Shown: piece by piece, positions 16,993 to 25,160 of the stretch
Layout: each line of letters starts with the position of its first letter
Position numbering within the stretch: position 1 is the stretch's first letter
Notes under the pieces: model-generated
Told to the model about the DNA's origin: nothing
The model's database searches: none
The model's input: only the letters and a program-made list of their open reading frames with translations
Assembly: GCF_014652275.1 (NCBI RefSeq)
Contig: NZ_BMYM01000001.1
Coordinates: 62,001 to 126,000 of the forward strand
Direction of reading: 5' to 3'
From: Parahalioglobus pacificus
GTDB lineage: Bacteria > Pseudomonadota > Gammaproteobacteria > Pseudomonadales > Halieaceae
DNA length: 64,000 bases
Made by a program: the position numbers and the translations under genes

Positions 16993-17619
16993 TTGCAATC
17001 GTTGACACAGGAGACGTCTCTGTTGAGCGTAGAGGGTGGCGGTGTATTTATACTGGGCATGGTGAGCTACCTGTCGACCAGTCTCGATAACCTTGTTCTA
17101 ACTGTCGTCCTTCTGGGCACTGGCGCAGCGCGCAGACTGCGCGTGCTACTCGGTGTTTGGCTCAGCGCCCTGGCATTGCTCGCGATACTGTCACTGAGTC
17201 TTTACATTCGAAATATTGTCAACGCCGGCCTTATGGGCTACGTAGGCCTGCTGCCACTGAGCTTGGGTCTCTGGTATCTGTTGAGTGGCGCTACCCCGTC
17301 GGCGCCGAGCCATAGGGTGGACGGCGCAGCTGGCTGGGGAATGACCTTCAGTACTGGCGCACTGTTGCTGGCCAACAGCGGTGACTCGCTGGCGCTGCTA
17401 CTGCCGCTAGCAGCGGAAACACGACGGGATTTTCTGCCGCTTTTGGCGATTGCCGTGATGACCGCTGCAGTGGCTTTTTCATTTCTGGCCCTGCGGTTGG
17501 CAACCTTGCCTGGCCTGTCGGCACGCGCAGAGCGCTATGGCATGCGCCTGCTGCCCTGGATCATGATAGCGGTGGGGCTGTATGTACTGTCCGATACCGC
17601 GACAGACTCGTTGCTGTGA
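16993..17619 (+). CDS. CadD/LysE-like integral membrane protein
   Basis: A 208-residue, very hydrophobic protein with about six membrane segments. The segment STSLDNLVLTVVLL near residue 28, with an Asp-Asn in the first helix, and a long central loop resemble the CadD cadmium-resistance and LysE transporter superfamily, so metal or small-molecule export is possible. The likely start is the TTG at 16993, preceded by GAGAGAGGG; an internal ATG at 17059 would remove part of helix 1. It is divergent from the amidase operon and convergent with the next small gene. Family assignment is tentative. Confidence 0.6.
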   Translation: MQSLTQETSLLSVEGGGVFILGMVSYLSTSLDNLVLTVVLLGTGAARRLRVLLGVWLSALALLAILSLSLYIRNIVNAGLMGYVGLLPLSLGLWYLLSGATPSAPSHRVDGAAGWGMTFSTGALLLANSGDSLALLLPLAAETRRDFLPLLAIAVMTAAVAFSFLALRLATLPGLSARAERYGMRLLPWIMIAVGLYVLSDTATDSLL

Positions 17620-17630
17620 ATCCCTAAGCG

Positions 17631-17664
17631 AAAAAACCCACCGGTGCGGCCTGCACCGGTGGGT
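17631..17664 (-). terminator. Strong hairpin terminator (minus strand)
   Basis: A perfect 12-bp stem ACCCACCGGTGC / GCACCGGTGGGT with a 5-nt loop. On the minus strand it is followed by six T residues, so it terminates the 98-residue gene at 17690. On the plus strand the poly-T is absent next to the stem, although a GGGTTTTTT lies shortly downstream, and it may also slow transcripts from 16993. Confidence 0.88.
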
Positions 17665-17689
17665 ACCCAGGGGAGCGGGTTTTTTCGGT

Positions 17690-17986
17690 TTACGCTGCGG
17701 CGCTGGTCCGTGAGTCCCGGTAGAACTCCAAACGGTGGGAGAAGCGCTCGTTATCGGCGGCCAGTCGATTCAGCAGGTCCTGATGGCCACTGCGCTCCAA
17801 CTGCCAAAATACGGTATCGGTCAACACATCTGCGCGTACGGATAATATGTCGAGCCCGTGCTGACGACCGCAGTCCTGTGCAAGGCGGCACAGCCACTCG
17901 CTGGCACCGCTGGACAAGTTGAGCTCGTGGCGCAGACTGTCTTCGAGGCCAGCCATACGCAGCTTTTTTCTGAATCGCTTCATCAT
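17690..17986 (-). CDS. Hypothetical protein, 98 aa
   Basis: A small basic-to-neutral soluble protein beginning MMKRFRKKLRMAGLEDSL. The start has a clear AGGGAG ribosome-binding site and the gene ends at a strong terminator, both of which argue that it is real. No domain is recognised: it looks mostly helical (ASEWLCRLAQDC, ADVLTDTVFWQLERSG, RLAADNERFSHRLEFYR). It is divergent from the MDR reductase at 18173. Function unknown. Confidence 0.65.
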   Translation of the reverse strand: MMKRFRKKLRMAGLEDSLRHELNLSSGASEWLCRLAQDCGRQHGLDILSVRADVLTDTVFWQLERSGHQDLLNRLAADNERFSHRLEFYRDSRTSAAA

Positions 17987-18172
17987 GCTTCATCTCCCTA
18001 CCGCTGTTGGCGTTTGTCTATGTGTGCATAGTACGGAGACACGCACTTTCCCCACATGGCAGGGCGCGCCAAATGCATGGCGCCAAGCGCCATCGATAAT
18101 GCGCTCTTGGCAGGCATTCTGTGCAGTGCTGTTCTACACTTGCGGGCGTCTTGTCCCGATGGAGTACTACGA

Positions 18173-19273
18173 ATGACTACAACTCGCCGTGAATTCAACC
18201 TGTCTGCCCTAGCGATGATGGGCGCCGCTGCGACCCCCGGCGTACTCGCCGCCAGCCCGGAACTGAATCGTCGCTGGGTGCTGGCATCACGCCCAGCCGG
18301 AAAACCCCAGATGGATAACTTTCGGCTGGAGGAGGCGCCCGTTCCGGAGCCGCAGGATGGTCAGGTACTGGTGCAGACGCTGTATCTGTCTCTGGACCCC
18401 TACATGCGCGGGCGTATGAGCGCTGCCGACAGCTACGCAGACAGCGTGGGTATTGGCGAGGTAATGGTGGGGGGCACCGTTGGACGCGTTGTGGCATCCA
18501 AACACAGTGATTTTGCCCCAGGCGATCTGGTGTCGGCATTCTCGGGCTGGCAAGAATACGCCGCGCTGCCAGGGGCAACCCTTAGCAAACTGGATGCGCG
18601 CATCAAGCCTCTTTCTTATGCCTTGGGTGTGCTGGGTATGCCCGGCTTGACGGCCTATGTGGGGCTGCTGGATATCGGTGAGCCTAAACCCGGTGAAACT
18701 GTGGTGCTGGCGGCGTCGACGGGTGCCGTGGGCTCGGTCGTGGGTCAGATCGCCAAGTTGAAGGGGTGTCGCGTTGTGGGCATTGCAGGTGCCCAGGAGA
18801 AGTGTCGCTACGCCGTAGAGGAGTTGGGTTATGACGCCTGCGTCTCACACTACGATGATGATATGGCGGAACAACTCGCGGCACAGTGCCCCGATGGTAT
18901 CGATGTGTACTTCGAGAATGTCGGTGGCAGTTCATGGGAGGCGGTTATGCCGCTGTTGAACACCTTTGCCCGGATTCCCGTCTGTGGACTGATCGCCCAT
19001 TACAATCAGACGGAACTGCCCCCGGGGCCTGACCGCATGAGCGTGCTGCAGAGTCAGATTCTGGTTAATCGCTGGAAGATGCAGGGCTTCATTATCGGTG
19101 ACCATTTGGATCGTTCCGGCGATTTTGTGCGCGATGTGGGCACCTGGTTGGCACAGGGTAAGATCAAGTATCGCGAAGACGTGGTGGATGGGTTGGAAAA
19201 TGCCCCCGAGGCGTTCTTCGGCCTGTTCCAGGGCGCCAACTTTGGCAAGCTGGTGGTGAAAGTCGCCAGCTGA
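18173..19273 (+). CDS. Zinc-independent MDR NADPH oxidoreductase with Tat-like signal (PTGR/CurA-type)
   Basis: A 366-residue medium-chain dehydrogenase/reductase of the leukotriene B4 dehydrogenase/CurA class. Evidence: LSLDPYMRGRM near the N-terminus, the Rossmann motif VLAASTGAVGSVVGQIAKLKGC, the YFENVGGSSWEAVMPLL segment and the IPVCGLIAHYN motif, with no zinc-binding Cys cluster. These enzymes reduce alpha,beta-unsaturated ketones and aldehydes with NADPH. The ATG at 18173 follows GGAG. The first ~30 residues (TTRREFNLSALAMMGAAATP, ending GVLAAS) look like a twin-arginine export signal, which is odd for an NADPH enzyme that normally works in the cytoplasm. It is upstream of the UPF0114 gene with a 74-base gap. 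Confidence 0.87.
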   Translation: MTTTRREFNLSALAMMGAAATPGVLAASPELNRRWVLASRPAGKPQMDNFRLEEAPVPEPQDGQVLVQTLYLSLDPYMRGRMSAADSYADSVGIGEVMVGGTVGRVVASKHSDFAPGDLVSAFSGWQEYAALPGATLSKLDARIKPLSYALGVLGMPGLTAYVGLLDIGEPKPGETVVLAASTGAVGSVVGQIAKLKGCRVVGIAGAQEKCRYAVEELGYDACVSHYDDDMAEQLAAQCPDGIDVYFENVGGSSWEAVMPLLNTFARIPVCGLIAHYNQTELPPGPDRMSVLQSQILVNRWKMQGFIIGDHLDRSGDFVRDVGTWLAQGKIKYREDVVDGLENAPEAFFGLFQGANFGKLVVKVAS

Positions 19274-19347
19274 TCTGTCTGCGCCTGCGCTGGTATTCAA
19301 CCGGGCAGGCGCTACAATGCTCCCCTCACCAATATTGAGACAGTTTC

Positions 19348-19839
19348 GTGGAAACCCTGATTGAACGCACCCTTTATGCCGCGCGCTGGCTGCTTGCGCC
19401 TGTTTACCTGGGCCTGAGCCTGGCGCTACTGCTGCTGGCGATTAAGTTTTTCCAGGAGCTGGTTCATGTGTTTCCCATTATCCTCGAGGTATCAGAGGCC
19501 CAGTTGGTGCTGGTTATACTGAGCTTGGTGGATCTTGCCCTGGTCGGCGGTTTGTTGGTGATGGTGATGTTTTCGGGCTACGAGAACTTCGTATCTCGTA
19601 TCGAAGCGGCGGCAAAAGACGAAGACCTGGCCTGGCTGGGTACCATGGACGCCTCCAACCTGAAGAACAAAGTCGCCGCATCGATTGTGGCGATCTCCTC
19701 CATTCACCTGCTTCAGGTGTTTATGGAGGTGAAGACAACACCCAACGACAAGATTCTCTGGTACATCGTCTTGCACCTCACCTTTGTGGTGTCGGCGTTC
19801 CTTATGGGCTATCTGGATCGTGTAACCCGAAAGTCCTGA
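19348..19839 (+). CDS. UPF0114 (YqhA-like) membrane protein
   Basis: A 163-residue inner-membrane protein that starts at a GTG and matches the UPF0114/TIGR00645 family. Visible features are three membrane helices (about 14-35, 51-75, 135-155), the YENFVSRIE motif and the [18 protein letters not shown] segment typical of YqhA. The role of the family is not established. It follows the MDR reductase on the same strand and converges on the M14 carboxypeptidase gene. Confidence 0.88.
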   Translation: METLIERTLYAARWLLAPVYLGLSLALLLLAIKFFQELVHVFPIILEVSEAQLVLVILSLVDLALVGGLLVMVMFSGYENFVSRIEAAAKDEDLAWLGTMDASNLKNKVAASIVAISSIHLLQVFMEVKTTPNDKILWYIVLHLTFVVSAFLMGYLDRVTRKS

Positions 19840-19915
19840 TAAGCACCCCATCTCATTGCGTTAACGGCTTGGGCGAAGGTTCTGCCGATCAGCGCGAAAG
19901 CTACACTCCGCTTAC

Positions 19916-20833
19916 TCAGCCCGACGATAACAGGTAGTCCAGCGCGGCCTGTATCGCCGTGACCTGAGCCCGGATGCAGTTCGCCGCATCGACCCGGGGG
20001 CTGTCCGGATAGACTTCTGTCGTTGTATTCAGTGGCGCACCCGTCACACCTGCACAAAGGCTGAGCGCGGCTACCTCGTAGTTGATCACGCCATGCTGCG
20101 CCAATGGCTCGCCGATGATGTCGCCGTTTGCATCTGGCGGCGCAATGGCGGTGACTTGTTCTACTGCCTGAATGATGTGCCGTTGAAACGCCGGCTCCGG
20201 GTTTCGGGCATCACCCACGAGATAGAAGCCATCAGGAATGTCCTCCCAGCTGGGTAAAGGCTTCCCGTCACGGGCCGCCAGTGCAGGGCGAAACTCCGTG
20301 GCATCAGTATCGGTGGTTTCGTGCAGGTCGATATGGCCATCAACTTGCCGGTTGAGATCCGCCAGGAACGCCATCAGAGCGGCGGACTCCTCAGCGGGTG
20401 AGTCCGCATAAAACGAGCGATTGGGATCTATCGCTGCGGGATTCCAGCGATTGACCGTCTCAAATCCCCAAGGGCTAATGCAGGGCGCCACAATCAGGTT
20501 CATACGCGAGAGATACGGCTGGGCGTGCTCAGTCAGGAAGCGCACAGCCCCCATAACCCCGCTGGTTTCGTAGCCATGCACGCCGCCTGTGATCAGGGCG
20601 CAGGGTGCACCGTCTCGCCAGTCCTCCGAGGTAAACGCCAGCAGCGGGTAGCGTTCCGGATCAACAGAGAGTGACCCGTACTGGTGCCGGGCAAAGCCGG
20701 GTATGCCCTCAAGCAGGCGAGCGAGCACAAGATCGCGATAGCTACGCTGTATCTGTTGTTGGGCCAACCAGGTCTTTCGCTCTTGTTCGCCCCAGGCCTG
20801 TCCGGCAGTGCCGATAGGGTAGTGTTCGGTCAT
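19916..20833 (-). CDS. M14-family zinc carboxypeptidase-like protein
   Basis: A 305-residue member of the M14 metallocarboxypeptidase / succinylglutamate desuccinylase superfamily. Zinc ligands appear as His86 and Glu89 in GGVHGYE and His171 in DLHETTD; the NR pair at DPNRSF (138-139) matches the substrate-binding Asn-Arg of the family. I start at the ATG at 20833; an in-frame TTG at 20881 would add 16 basic residues. No signal peptide is seen, so a cytoplasmic peptidase or amide hydrolase is likely. It is divergent from the nitronate monooxygenase gene at 20996. Confidence 0.83.
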   Translation of the reverse strand: MTEHYPIGTAGQAWGEQERKTWLAQQQIQRSYRDLVLARLLEGIPGFARHQYGSLSVDPERYPLLAFTSEDWRDGAPCALITGGVHGYETSGVMGAVRFLTEHAQPYLSRMNLIVAPCISPWGFETVNRWNPAAIDPNRSFYADSPAEESAALMAFLADLNRQVDGHIDLHETTDTDATEFRPALAARDGKPLPSWEDIPDGFYLVGDARNPEPAFQRHIIQAVEQVTAIAPPDANGDIIGEPLAQHGVINYEVAALSLCAGVTGAPLNTTTEVYPDSPRVDAANCIRAQVTAIQAALDYLLSSG

Positions 20834-20995
20834 CGTCTGTACTCTGGGTGGCCTCTGGTCACCGCGCCTTTTGTTCAACAAGGCGGTAATGCTAGCACCC
20901 GGGCTTTCTCATCGCGCGCCAAACTATTGACACCCAAACTGCCACATTAGTAAGGTGGAGAGCTGACTCGATAATCTCTCTGGGAAACAGTTGCC

Positions 20996-21991
20996 ATGAA
21001 AACTCGCATTACGGAACTACTCGGTATCGAAACACCCATTGTCTGCGGAGGCATGATGCGTGTTGGCACAGCCGACCTTGCTGCAGCCGCCTCCAATGCG
21101 GGTGCGCTGGGTGTCATGACTGCGCTCAGTCAGCCCACGGTAGAGGGGCTGGAAGCCGAGATTGAGCGCTGTCGCTCAAAGACCGACAAGCCTTTCGGCG
21201 TCAACCTGACGGTAGGGGTCGTCGCCAGTGAGATCAACTATGACGATTATGTCAGCGCTATCATCAACTCCGGCGTCAAGATCGTTGAAACAGCGGGTCG
21301 TAGCCCCGAGCCCTTCATGGAGCGGTTTAAAGCGGCCGGCATCAAGGTGATTCACAAGTGCGTGGCTGTTCGCCATGCCCTGGCTGCACAGCGCATCGGC
21401 GTGGATGTGGTTAGCATCGATGGTTTCGAATGTGCGGGGCACCCCGGTGAGCAAGACGTGGGCGGACTGGTGCTGTTTCCCGCCGCTACGCAGGCTTTGG
21501 ACATTCCTGTTTTGGCCTCCGGAGGTATCGCAGACGGCCGTGGTCTCGCTGCAGCATTGTCGCTGGGATGCGAGGGTATCAACATGGGCACCCGATTCCT
21601 GGTGACCCAGGAAGCGCCCATTCACGAGGGCATCAAGCAGAAAGTGGTAGAGATGGACGAGAACCAGACTCGCCTGATTTTCCGAAGCTTCCGTAACACT
21701 GCGCGCGTTTATAAGAATACAGTGGCCGATGAGGTTGCCGCTTTGGAGGCGAGCGGTGCGGAGTTTGGTGAAATCCATCATCTGGTTTCCGGCGCCAACC
21801 AGGAAAAAGCCTGGAGCACGGGTGACATCGATGCTGGCATGGTGACCGTGGGCATGTGCGGCGGTCTGATCAATGACATCCCGACCTGCGAAGAACTGGT
21901 GCGCAATGTTATGCGCGATGCAGAAGAGATCATCTCGGCACGGCTGGCCGGCATGTTGGCAGGCAGCGCAGCCAGCGCGAGTGTCGCTTAA
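20996..21991 (+). CDS. Nitronate monooxygenase / 2-nitropropane dioxygenase-like flavoprotein
   Basis: A 331-residue FMN TIM-barrel protein. The N-terminal IETPIVCGGM, the ASNAGALGVMT segment, the active-site motif FECAGHPG with His149, and ASGGIADGRG with NMGTRFLVTQEA for phosphate binding define the nitronate monooxygenase/enoyl-reductase II family. The catalytic His is retained, unlike in the paralogue at 33921. Such enzymes oxidise alkyl nitronates, but many genomic members have other unassigned redox roles, often in acyl-CoA catabolism. GGGAAA precedes the ATG. TTGACA at 20927-20932 is a possible -35 without a well-spaced -10. Confidence 0.88.
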   Translation: MKTRITELLGIETPIVCGGMMRVGTADLAAAASNAGALGVMTALSQPTVEGLEAEIERCRSKTDKPFGVNLTVGVVASEINYDDYVSAIINSGVKIVETAGRSPEPFMERFKAAGIKVIHKCVAVRHALAAQRIGVDVVSIDGFECAGHPGEQDVGGLVLFPAATQALDIPVLASGGIADGRGLAAALSLGCEGINMGTRFLVTQEAPIHEGIKQKVVEMDENQTRLIFRSFRNTARVYKNTVADEVAALEASGAEFGEIHHLVSGANQEKAWSTGDIDAGMVTVGMCGGLINDIPTCEELVRNVMRDAEEIISARLAGMLAGSAASASVA

Positions 21992-22003
21992 CTGTAGTGT
22001 TGC

Positions 22004-23176
22004 TCAGGCGCTGAAAAGCGGGTCATCGAGTACGGGGAAACGGGCGCATAGCGCCCGTTTCTCGTTATCCGGTAGCTGTGTCCACGCTCCGCACAGGTCC
22101 CGCCAGACCCGCACCTGAAATGTTTTCACCACAGCTTTAAAGGGATGGCCCAGCAGTTCACCGTTGTACAGGGCTTCCCCGACATCGAAGGCGGCTTCGT
22201 TAAATAGTCTTTGCCCCGCCGAATGAAGTTCTTTGTAGGCCGACCGGTTCTGTTGCATTAAGGGGATAAATGTTTCTGCGATAAATCCTATCAGCGGTGT
22301 AATGACGCCGGTGATTACGGGGCTGTTGTCACTGCTTTTGTACTCGCCCGCCTGTATCTGTTGCAGCCAGGCATAGGTATGCGGTGCCAATGCCGCCAGG
22401 CGCTCGGCGGTGGCACCATCGACGAGGTTCATTGCCAGTTGTCCGTAAACGCTGGCGTCTGCCAGGGTGAAGCGCTGGCCCAATAGGAACGGCTGCTGGA
22501 TTAGCACTTCCTCCAGTGCTGCCAGGCATCGTTCCCAGGCCGTATCCAGCAGTTCATGGGTAGGCGGGAAACCATCCAGCGCCGGTGGTGTTAACTCTGG
22601 CGGCATGCCGCATTGAAAATCACGCGGAGATACACTGAACAGGTAGGGGCAGCGGCGCACTTGTCGCCGTGGGAGCCGCTTCGCCATTCGCTCTCTGATC
22701 GGCCCTGGTAGTAGGCCACTGAATTCCTGCGCGGTCATCTTTCCCATGGTATTGGTGCGCGCAGAATTCACCCAGCGATTGTGGTGCACCATGTAAAGTC
22801 CAAATTCATCGAAGGCCTCATCGATCAGTCGACAGATAAATGCCTCGGCTTGGGTATCGGGCACCAGGGGAGGGTGCTCGCCGGACGCATCCAGATGACT
22901 GGCAAAGTCGGTAGAGTCATAGAGGAAGCGGCGCCCATCGAAGCTATAGAAAGGCACCGATGGGTACTCATCCAATGCCGGGTCCATTCCGCGGAAACGG
23001 GGGATGTTGCCCCCACGGCTTTCTAGGGTAATGCGTGTTAAAGCCGCCAGGTTCTCTAGCCGCCCGCCTTGTGCCGGCAGGCGTCGCCAGGGCAATCCGT
23101 TCGCATCGGCCAGTGCCTGGAGCTTTAGCTGGAAAGGCGATGCCCATACGCCCCAGAAAAGCAGGGGATTATCCAT
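22004..23176 (-). CDS. Long GST-like protein with C-terminal extension (paralogue 1)
   Basis: A 390-residue protein with an N-terminal thioredoxin-fold GST domain (PLLFWGVWASPFQLKLQALADANGLPW, later FLYDSTDFASHL, the Glu/Asp-Ser position) and a helical GST C-domain with QPFLLGQRFTLADASVYGQL. About 120 further residues end with HPFKAVVKTFQVRVWRDLCGAWTQLP. Usual GSTs are about 200-230 residues. Two other window proteins (26352, 32852) have the same layout: QQPF/YL-G-R segment, then an extension ending in a P-(F/Y)-x-x-x...-W/Y motif. Catalytic role and thiol partner unknown. It follows the WS/DGAT gene by 27 bases on the same strand. Its 3' end carries a strong hairpin (22037-22061). Confidence 0.82.
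   Translation of the reverse strand: MDNPLLFWGVWASPFQLKLQALADANGLPWRRLPAQGGRLENLAALTRITLESRGGNIPRFRGMDPALDEYPSVPFYSFDGRRFLYDSTDFASHLDASGEHPPLVPDTQAEAFICRLIDEAFDEFGLYMVHHNRWVNSARTNTMGKMTAQEFSGLLPGPIRERMAKRLPRRQVRRCPYLFSVSPRDFQCGMPPELTPPALDGFPPTHELLDTAWERCLAALEEVLIQQPFLLGQRFTLADASVYGQLAMNLVDGATAERLAALAPHTYAWLQQIQAGEYKSSDNSPVITGVITPLIGFIAETFIPLMQQNRSAYKELHSAGQRLFNEAAFDVGEALYNGELLGHPFKAVVKTFQVRVWRDLCGAWTQLPDNEKRALCARFPVLDDPLFSA
22037..22061 (+). terminator. 11-bp perfect inverted repeat inside the GST 3' end, possible terminator of the flavoprotein gene
   Basis: GAAACGGGCGC and GCGCCCGTTTC form an 11-bp perfect stem with a 3-nt ATA loop. It starts 46 bases past the stop at 21991 while also encoding part of the C-terminus of the convergent GST. 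The stem ends in TTTC without a long poly-T, so intrinsic termination is plausible but not certain. Confidence 0.5.
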
Positions 23177-23203
23177 CGTTGGCCCGCACCTCTGTCGTCA
23201 GGC

Positions 23204-24910
23204 TTAGTTCGCGTTCTTGGGCTTCACGGCCTTGGGTTTAGCCCTGTTGACCTTCGCACGAGCCGCTTTCTTGACGCTTGCTCTTTTTGTCTTGGGCTTT
23301 GTTTTCGGCTTCGATGATGCCGCCTTGCTGGCAGCGGTCTTTTTGGTGGCTGTGCCCGTGGCCGCTTTGCGCTTGGTTTTTGCATTGGCCTTGGTTTTAG
23401 GCTTGAGTTTGGCCTTGGGTGCTGGCTTGGCCTTGGCGACGGGCTTGCGAGCGGTTGCTTTCTTCTTGACCACTTTTGGCTTTGCACCCGACTTCGGCGT
23501 TTTCACAGCGAAACCCGCCGCGTCTTCCAGTTCCTGCAGCGAGTCTTCCATGTAATCGATCAGTCGCTGCATGGCCGGCATGGACCGCCGGCAGGCGATG
23601 ATGCCGAAGTCGACATTCTTATCGTAGGTGACCAGGGTGATGTTCAGTGCCATCCCGTCGGTCACAATCGACAGGGGGTAGGTGCCATCCAGTCGTGCGC
23701 CATTCCAGTACATGGGCTGGCGAATGCCGGGCACATTGGAGATCGCCAGGTTGTACGGGGGCAGCCTTGAAATCAGTCCCAGCGGCAGCAATACCAGTGT
23801 TGGGAAGGCCATCGCCAGGCTGTAGAGTTCAATTTCAGCATTGCTCATGCCGCGGAAGTAATCTTTGCCCGCGCGAACAGACGCCTGAATAGCGGCAATG
23901 CGCGCTGCCGGGTCGCCGATATCGGTTGCCAGGTCAGCACTGATGGCCGCAATGGCGTTCCCGGCGTCCAGGTCGCTCTCCTGACGCAGTGAAACCGGCA
24001 CCATGGCCTTGAGTGAGTCGGCGGGCAGCTCGCTGTGCAGCATCATGTACTTGCGCATAGCGCCGGAGCACATGGCGAGCACAGCATCGTTAAAGGTGCC
24101 GTCGAAGGCCGCGGCCACGCGCTTGATCCGATCGAAGGACCAGGATTGGGCGACGAAGCGACGTGCGCCGTCGATTTTGCCGTTGATGGGGCTTCGTGGC
24201 ACGTGCAGGTGGGGCACAGCCAATTCGCTGGAACTGTCTGTCCAGGCGCGTCCCAGTTCCCGCAAGGCATTGATAGCATTCACGCCGCTGCCAAAGCTGG
24301 ACTTAATAATGTCGTTTACAGTGCGCAGCTCGGATTCGCTGTAGGGTTGCTTCTTGCCCTCGCGCAGGTTGGCTTTGTAGGCTTCCCAGGAGGCAAGCGA
24401 CAGGGGCGAGTCTGTGCGCACGTGGTTGGGGTCTGGTGACAGCATATTGCGTGACACATGGATAGAGCGTGCGCCGTCGATAGCGGCGTGGTGTGTTTTG
24501 GTATACACCGCAAACTGCCGGTTTTGCAGGCCTTCGATCAGATGCATTTCCCAGAGTGGGCGGCTGCGCTCCAGCAGGGTGCCGTGCAGTCGGGAGACCA
24601 GGTTGAAGAGTTCTCTGTAGCGGCCAGGTTTGGGTAGAGCGGAGTGGCGGATATGGTAGTCCATATCCATGGACGGGTCCGGTTCCCAATATATGTTGCC
24701 CAGTGTTCCCAACCTGCCTGTTTTCAGGCGATCACCAAACGGCGGCAGCAAAGCCTCAGCATCCCGCATGTTCTGCGCAAGGCCTTCGAGAAAACTCTGT
24801 TCGTCGGCACCTTCGGGAAGCGTGTACAGATTCAGCCCCCCCACATGCATGGGTTGCTCACGGCTTTCGCCGATGAGAAAGCCTTTGTCCACCATGGAAA
24901 GCTTTTTCAT
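23204..24910 (-). CDS. Wax ester synthase/diacylglycerol acyltransferase (WS/DGAT) with Lys/Ala/Pro-rich tail
   Basis: A 568-residue bifunctional WS/DGAT. Evidence: LSMVDKGFLIGESREQPMHVGG start, RPLWEMHLIEGL, the catalytic HHxxxDG as His140-His141-...-Asp145 in HHAAIDG, the GTFNDAVLAMCSG (ND) motif, and the NVPG segment (LAISNVPGIRQP) of the C-domain. It transfers acyl groups from acyl-CoA to fatty alcohols or diacylglycerol, making storage wax esters or TAG at the inner membrane. The ATG at 24910 gives the family-typical N-terminus. The last ~100 residues (23207-23506) are almost only Lys, Ala, Pro, Thr and Arg, like histone H1 or AlgP tails; typical WS/DGATs end near residue 460. It could be in an operon with the MBL gene upstream and GST downstream. 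Confidence 0.93.
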   Translation of the reverse strand: MKKLSMVDKGFLIGESREQPMHVGGLNLYTLPEGADEQSFLEGLAQNMRDAEALLPPFGDRLKTGRLGTLGNIYWEPDPSMDMDYHIRHSALPKPGRYRELFNLVSRLHGTLLERSRPLWEMHLIEGLQNRQFAVYTKTHHAAIDGARSIHVSRNMLSPDPNHVRTDSPLSLASWEAYKANLREGKKQPYSESELRTVNDIIKSSFGSGVNAINALRELGRAWTDSSSELAVPHLHVPRSPINGKIDGARRFVAQSWSFDRIKRVAAAFDGTFNDAVLAMCSGAMRKYMMLHSELPADSLKAMVPVSLRQESDLDAGNAIAAISADLATDIGDPAARIAAIQASVRAGKDYFRGMSNAEIELYSLAMAFPTLVLLPLGLISRLPPYNLAISNVPGIRQPMYWNGARLDGTYPLSIVTDGMALNITLVTYDKNVDFGIIACRRSMPAMQRLIDYMEDSLQELEDAAGFAVKTPKSGAKPKVVKKKATARKPVAKAKPAPKAKLKPKTKANAKTKRKAATGTATKKTAASKAASSKPKTKPKTKRASVKKAARAKVNRAKPKAVKPKNAN

Positions 24911-25091
24911 GATCCCAATCGTCCTGGCTGCAGTGGCACCGGCAAAAAGCCGGCCCGCCAGAATCGCAGTTCGTTGCTGTGAGTGCAACTGTGCGCGCAT
25001 CTCGGGTTGCGCGCGAGGCTGAGGCGCAATCCGTATCCATGAGATGACGGGTTTAGTCGGGGGAGCGAACCGGGTGGGGGATTCGGGACAG

Positions 25092-25154
25092 AGCCTTCAA
25101 CCCCTTTTGAGAGCATTCAGCTCTGAATAAGAGCCTTCAGCCCCAGATGAAGGC
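25092..25154 (-). repeat. Short direct and inverted repeats between MBL and WS/DGAT genes
   Basis: AGAGCCTTCAACCCC and AGAGCCTTCAGCCCC are near-identical 15-mers about 40 bases apart. The second forms a 7-bp hairpin GCCTTCA/TGAAGGC (25133-25154), and AGAGC/GCTCT pairs lie between. Directly downstream of the MBL stop on the minus strand, it may attenuate or terminate transcription; the T-tract (TCTTATT) is weak. The rest of the 250-base gap up to the WS/DGAT start shows nothing else I recognise. Confidence 0.4.
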
Positions 25155-25160
25155 CTAAGG

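Noticed and set aside
21176-21781. 201-codon frame antisense to the flavoprotein at 20996
   Set aside because: Shadow of a strongly supported gene; His/Leu-rich without family resemblance.
22004-23176. Rho-independent terminator, tRNA or CRISPR-like structure from the strong hairpin at 22037
   Set aside because: It is a single inverted repeat, not a cloverleaf and not repeated; kept only as a possible terminator.
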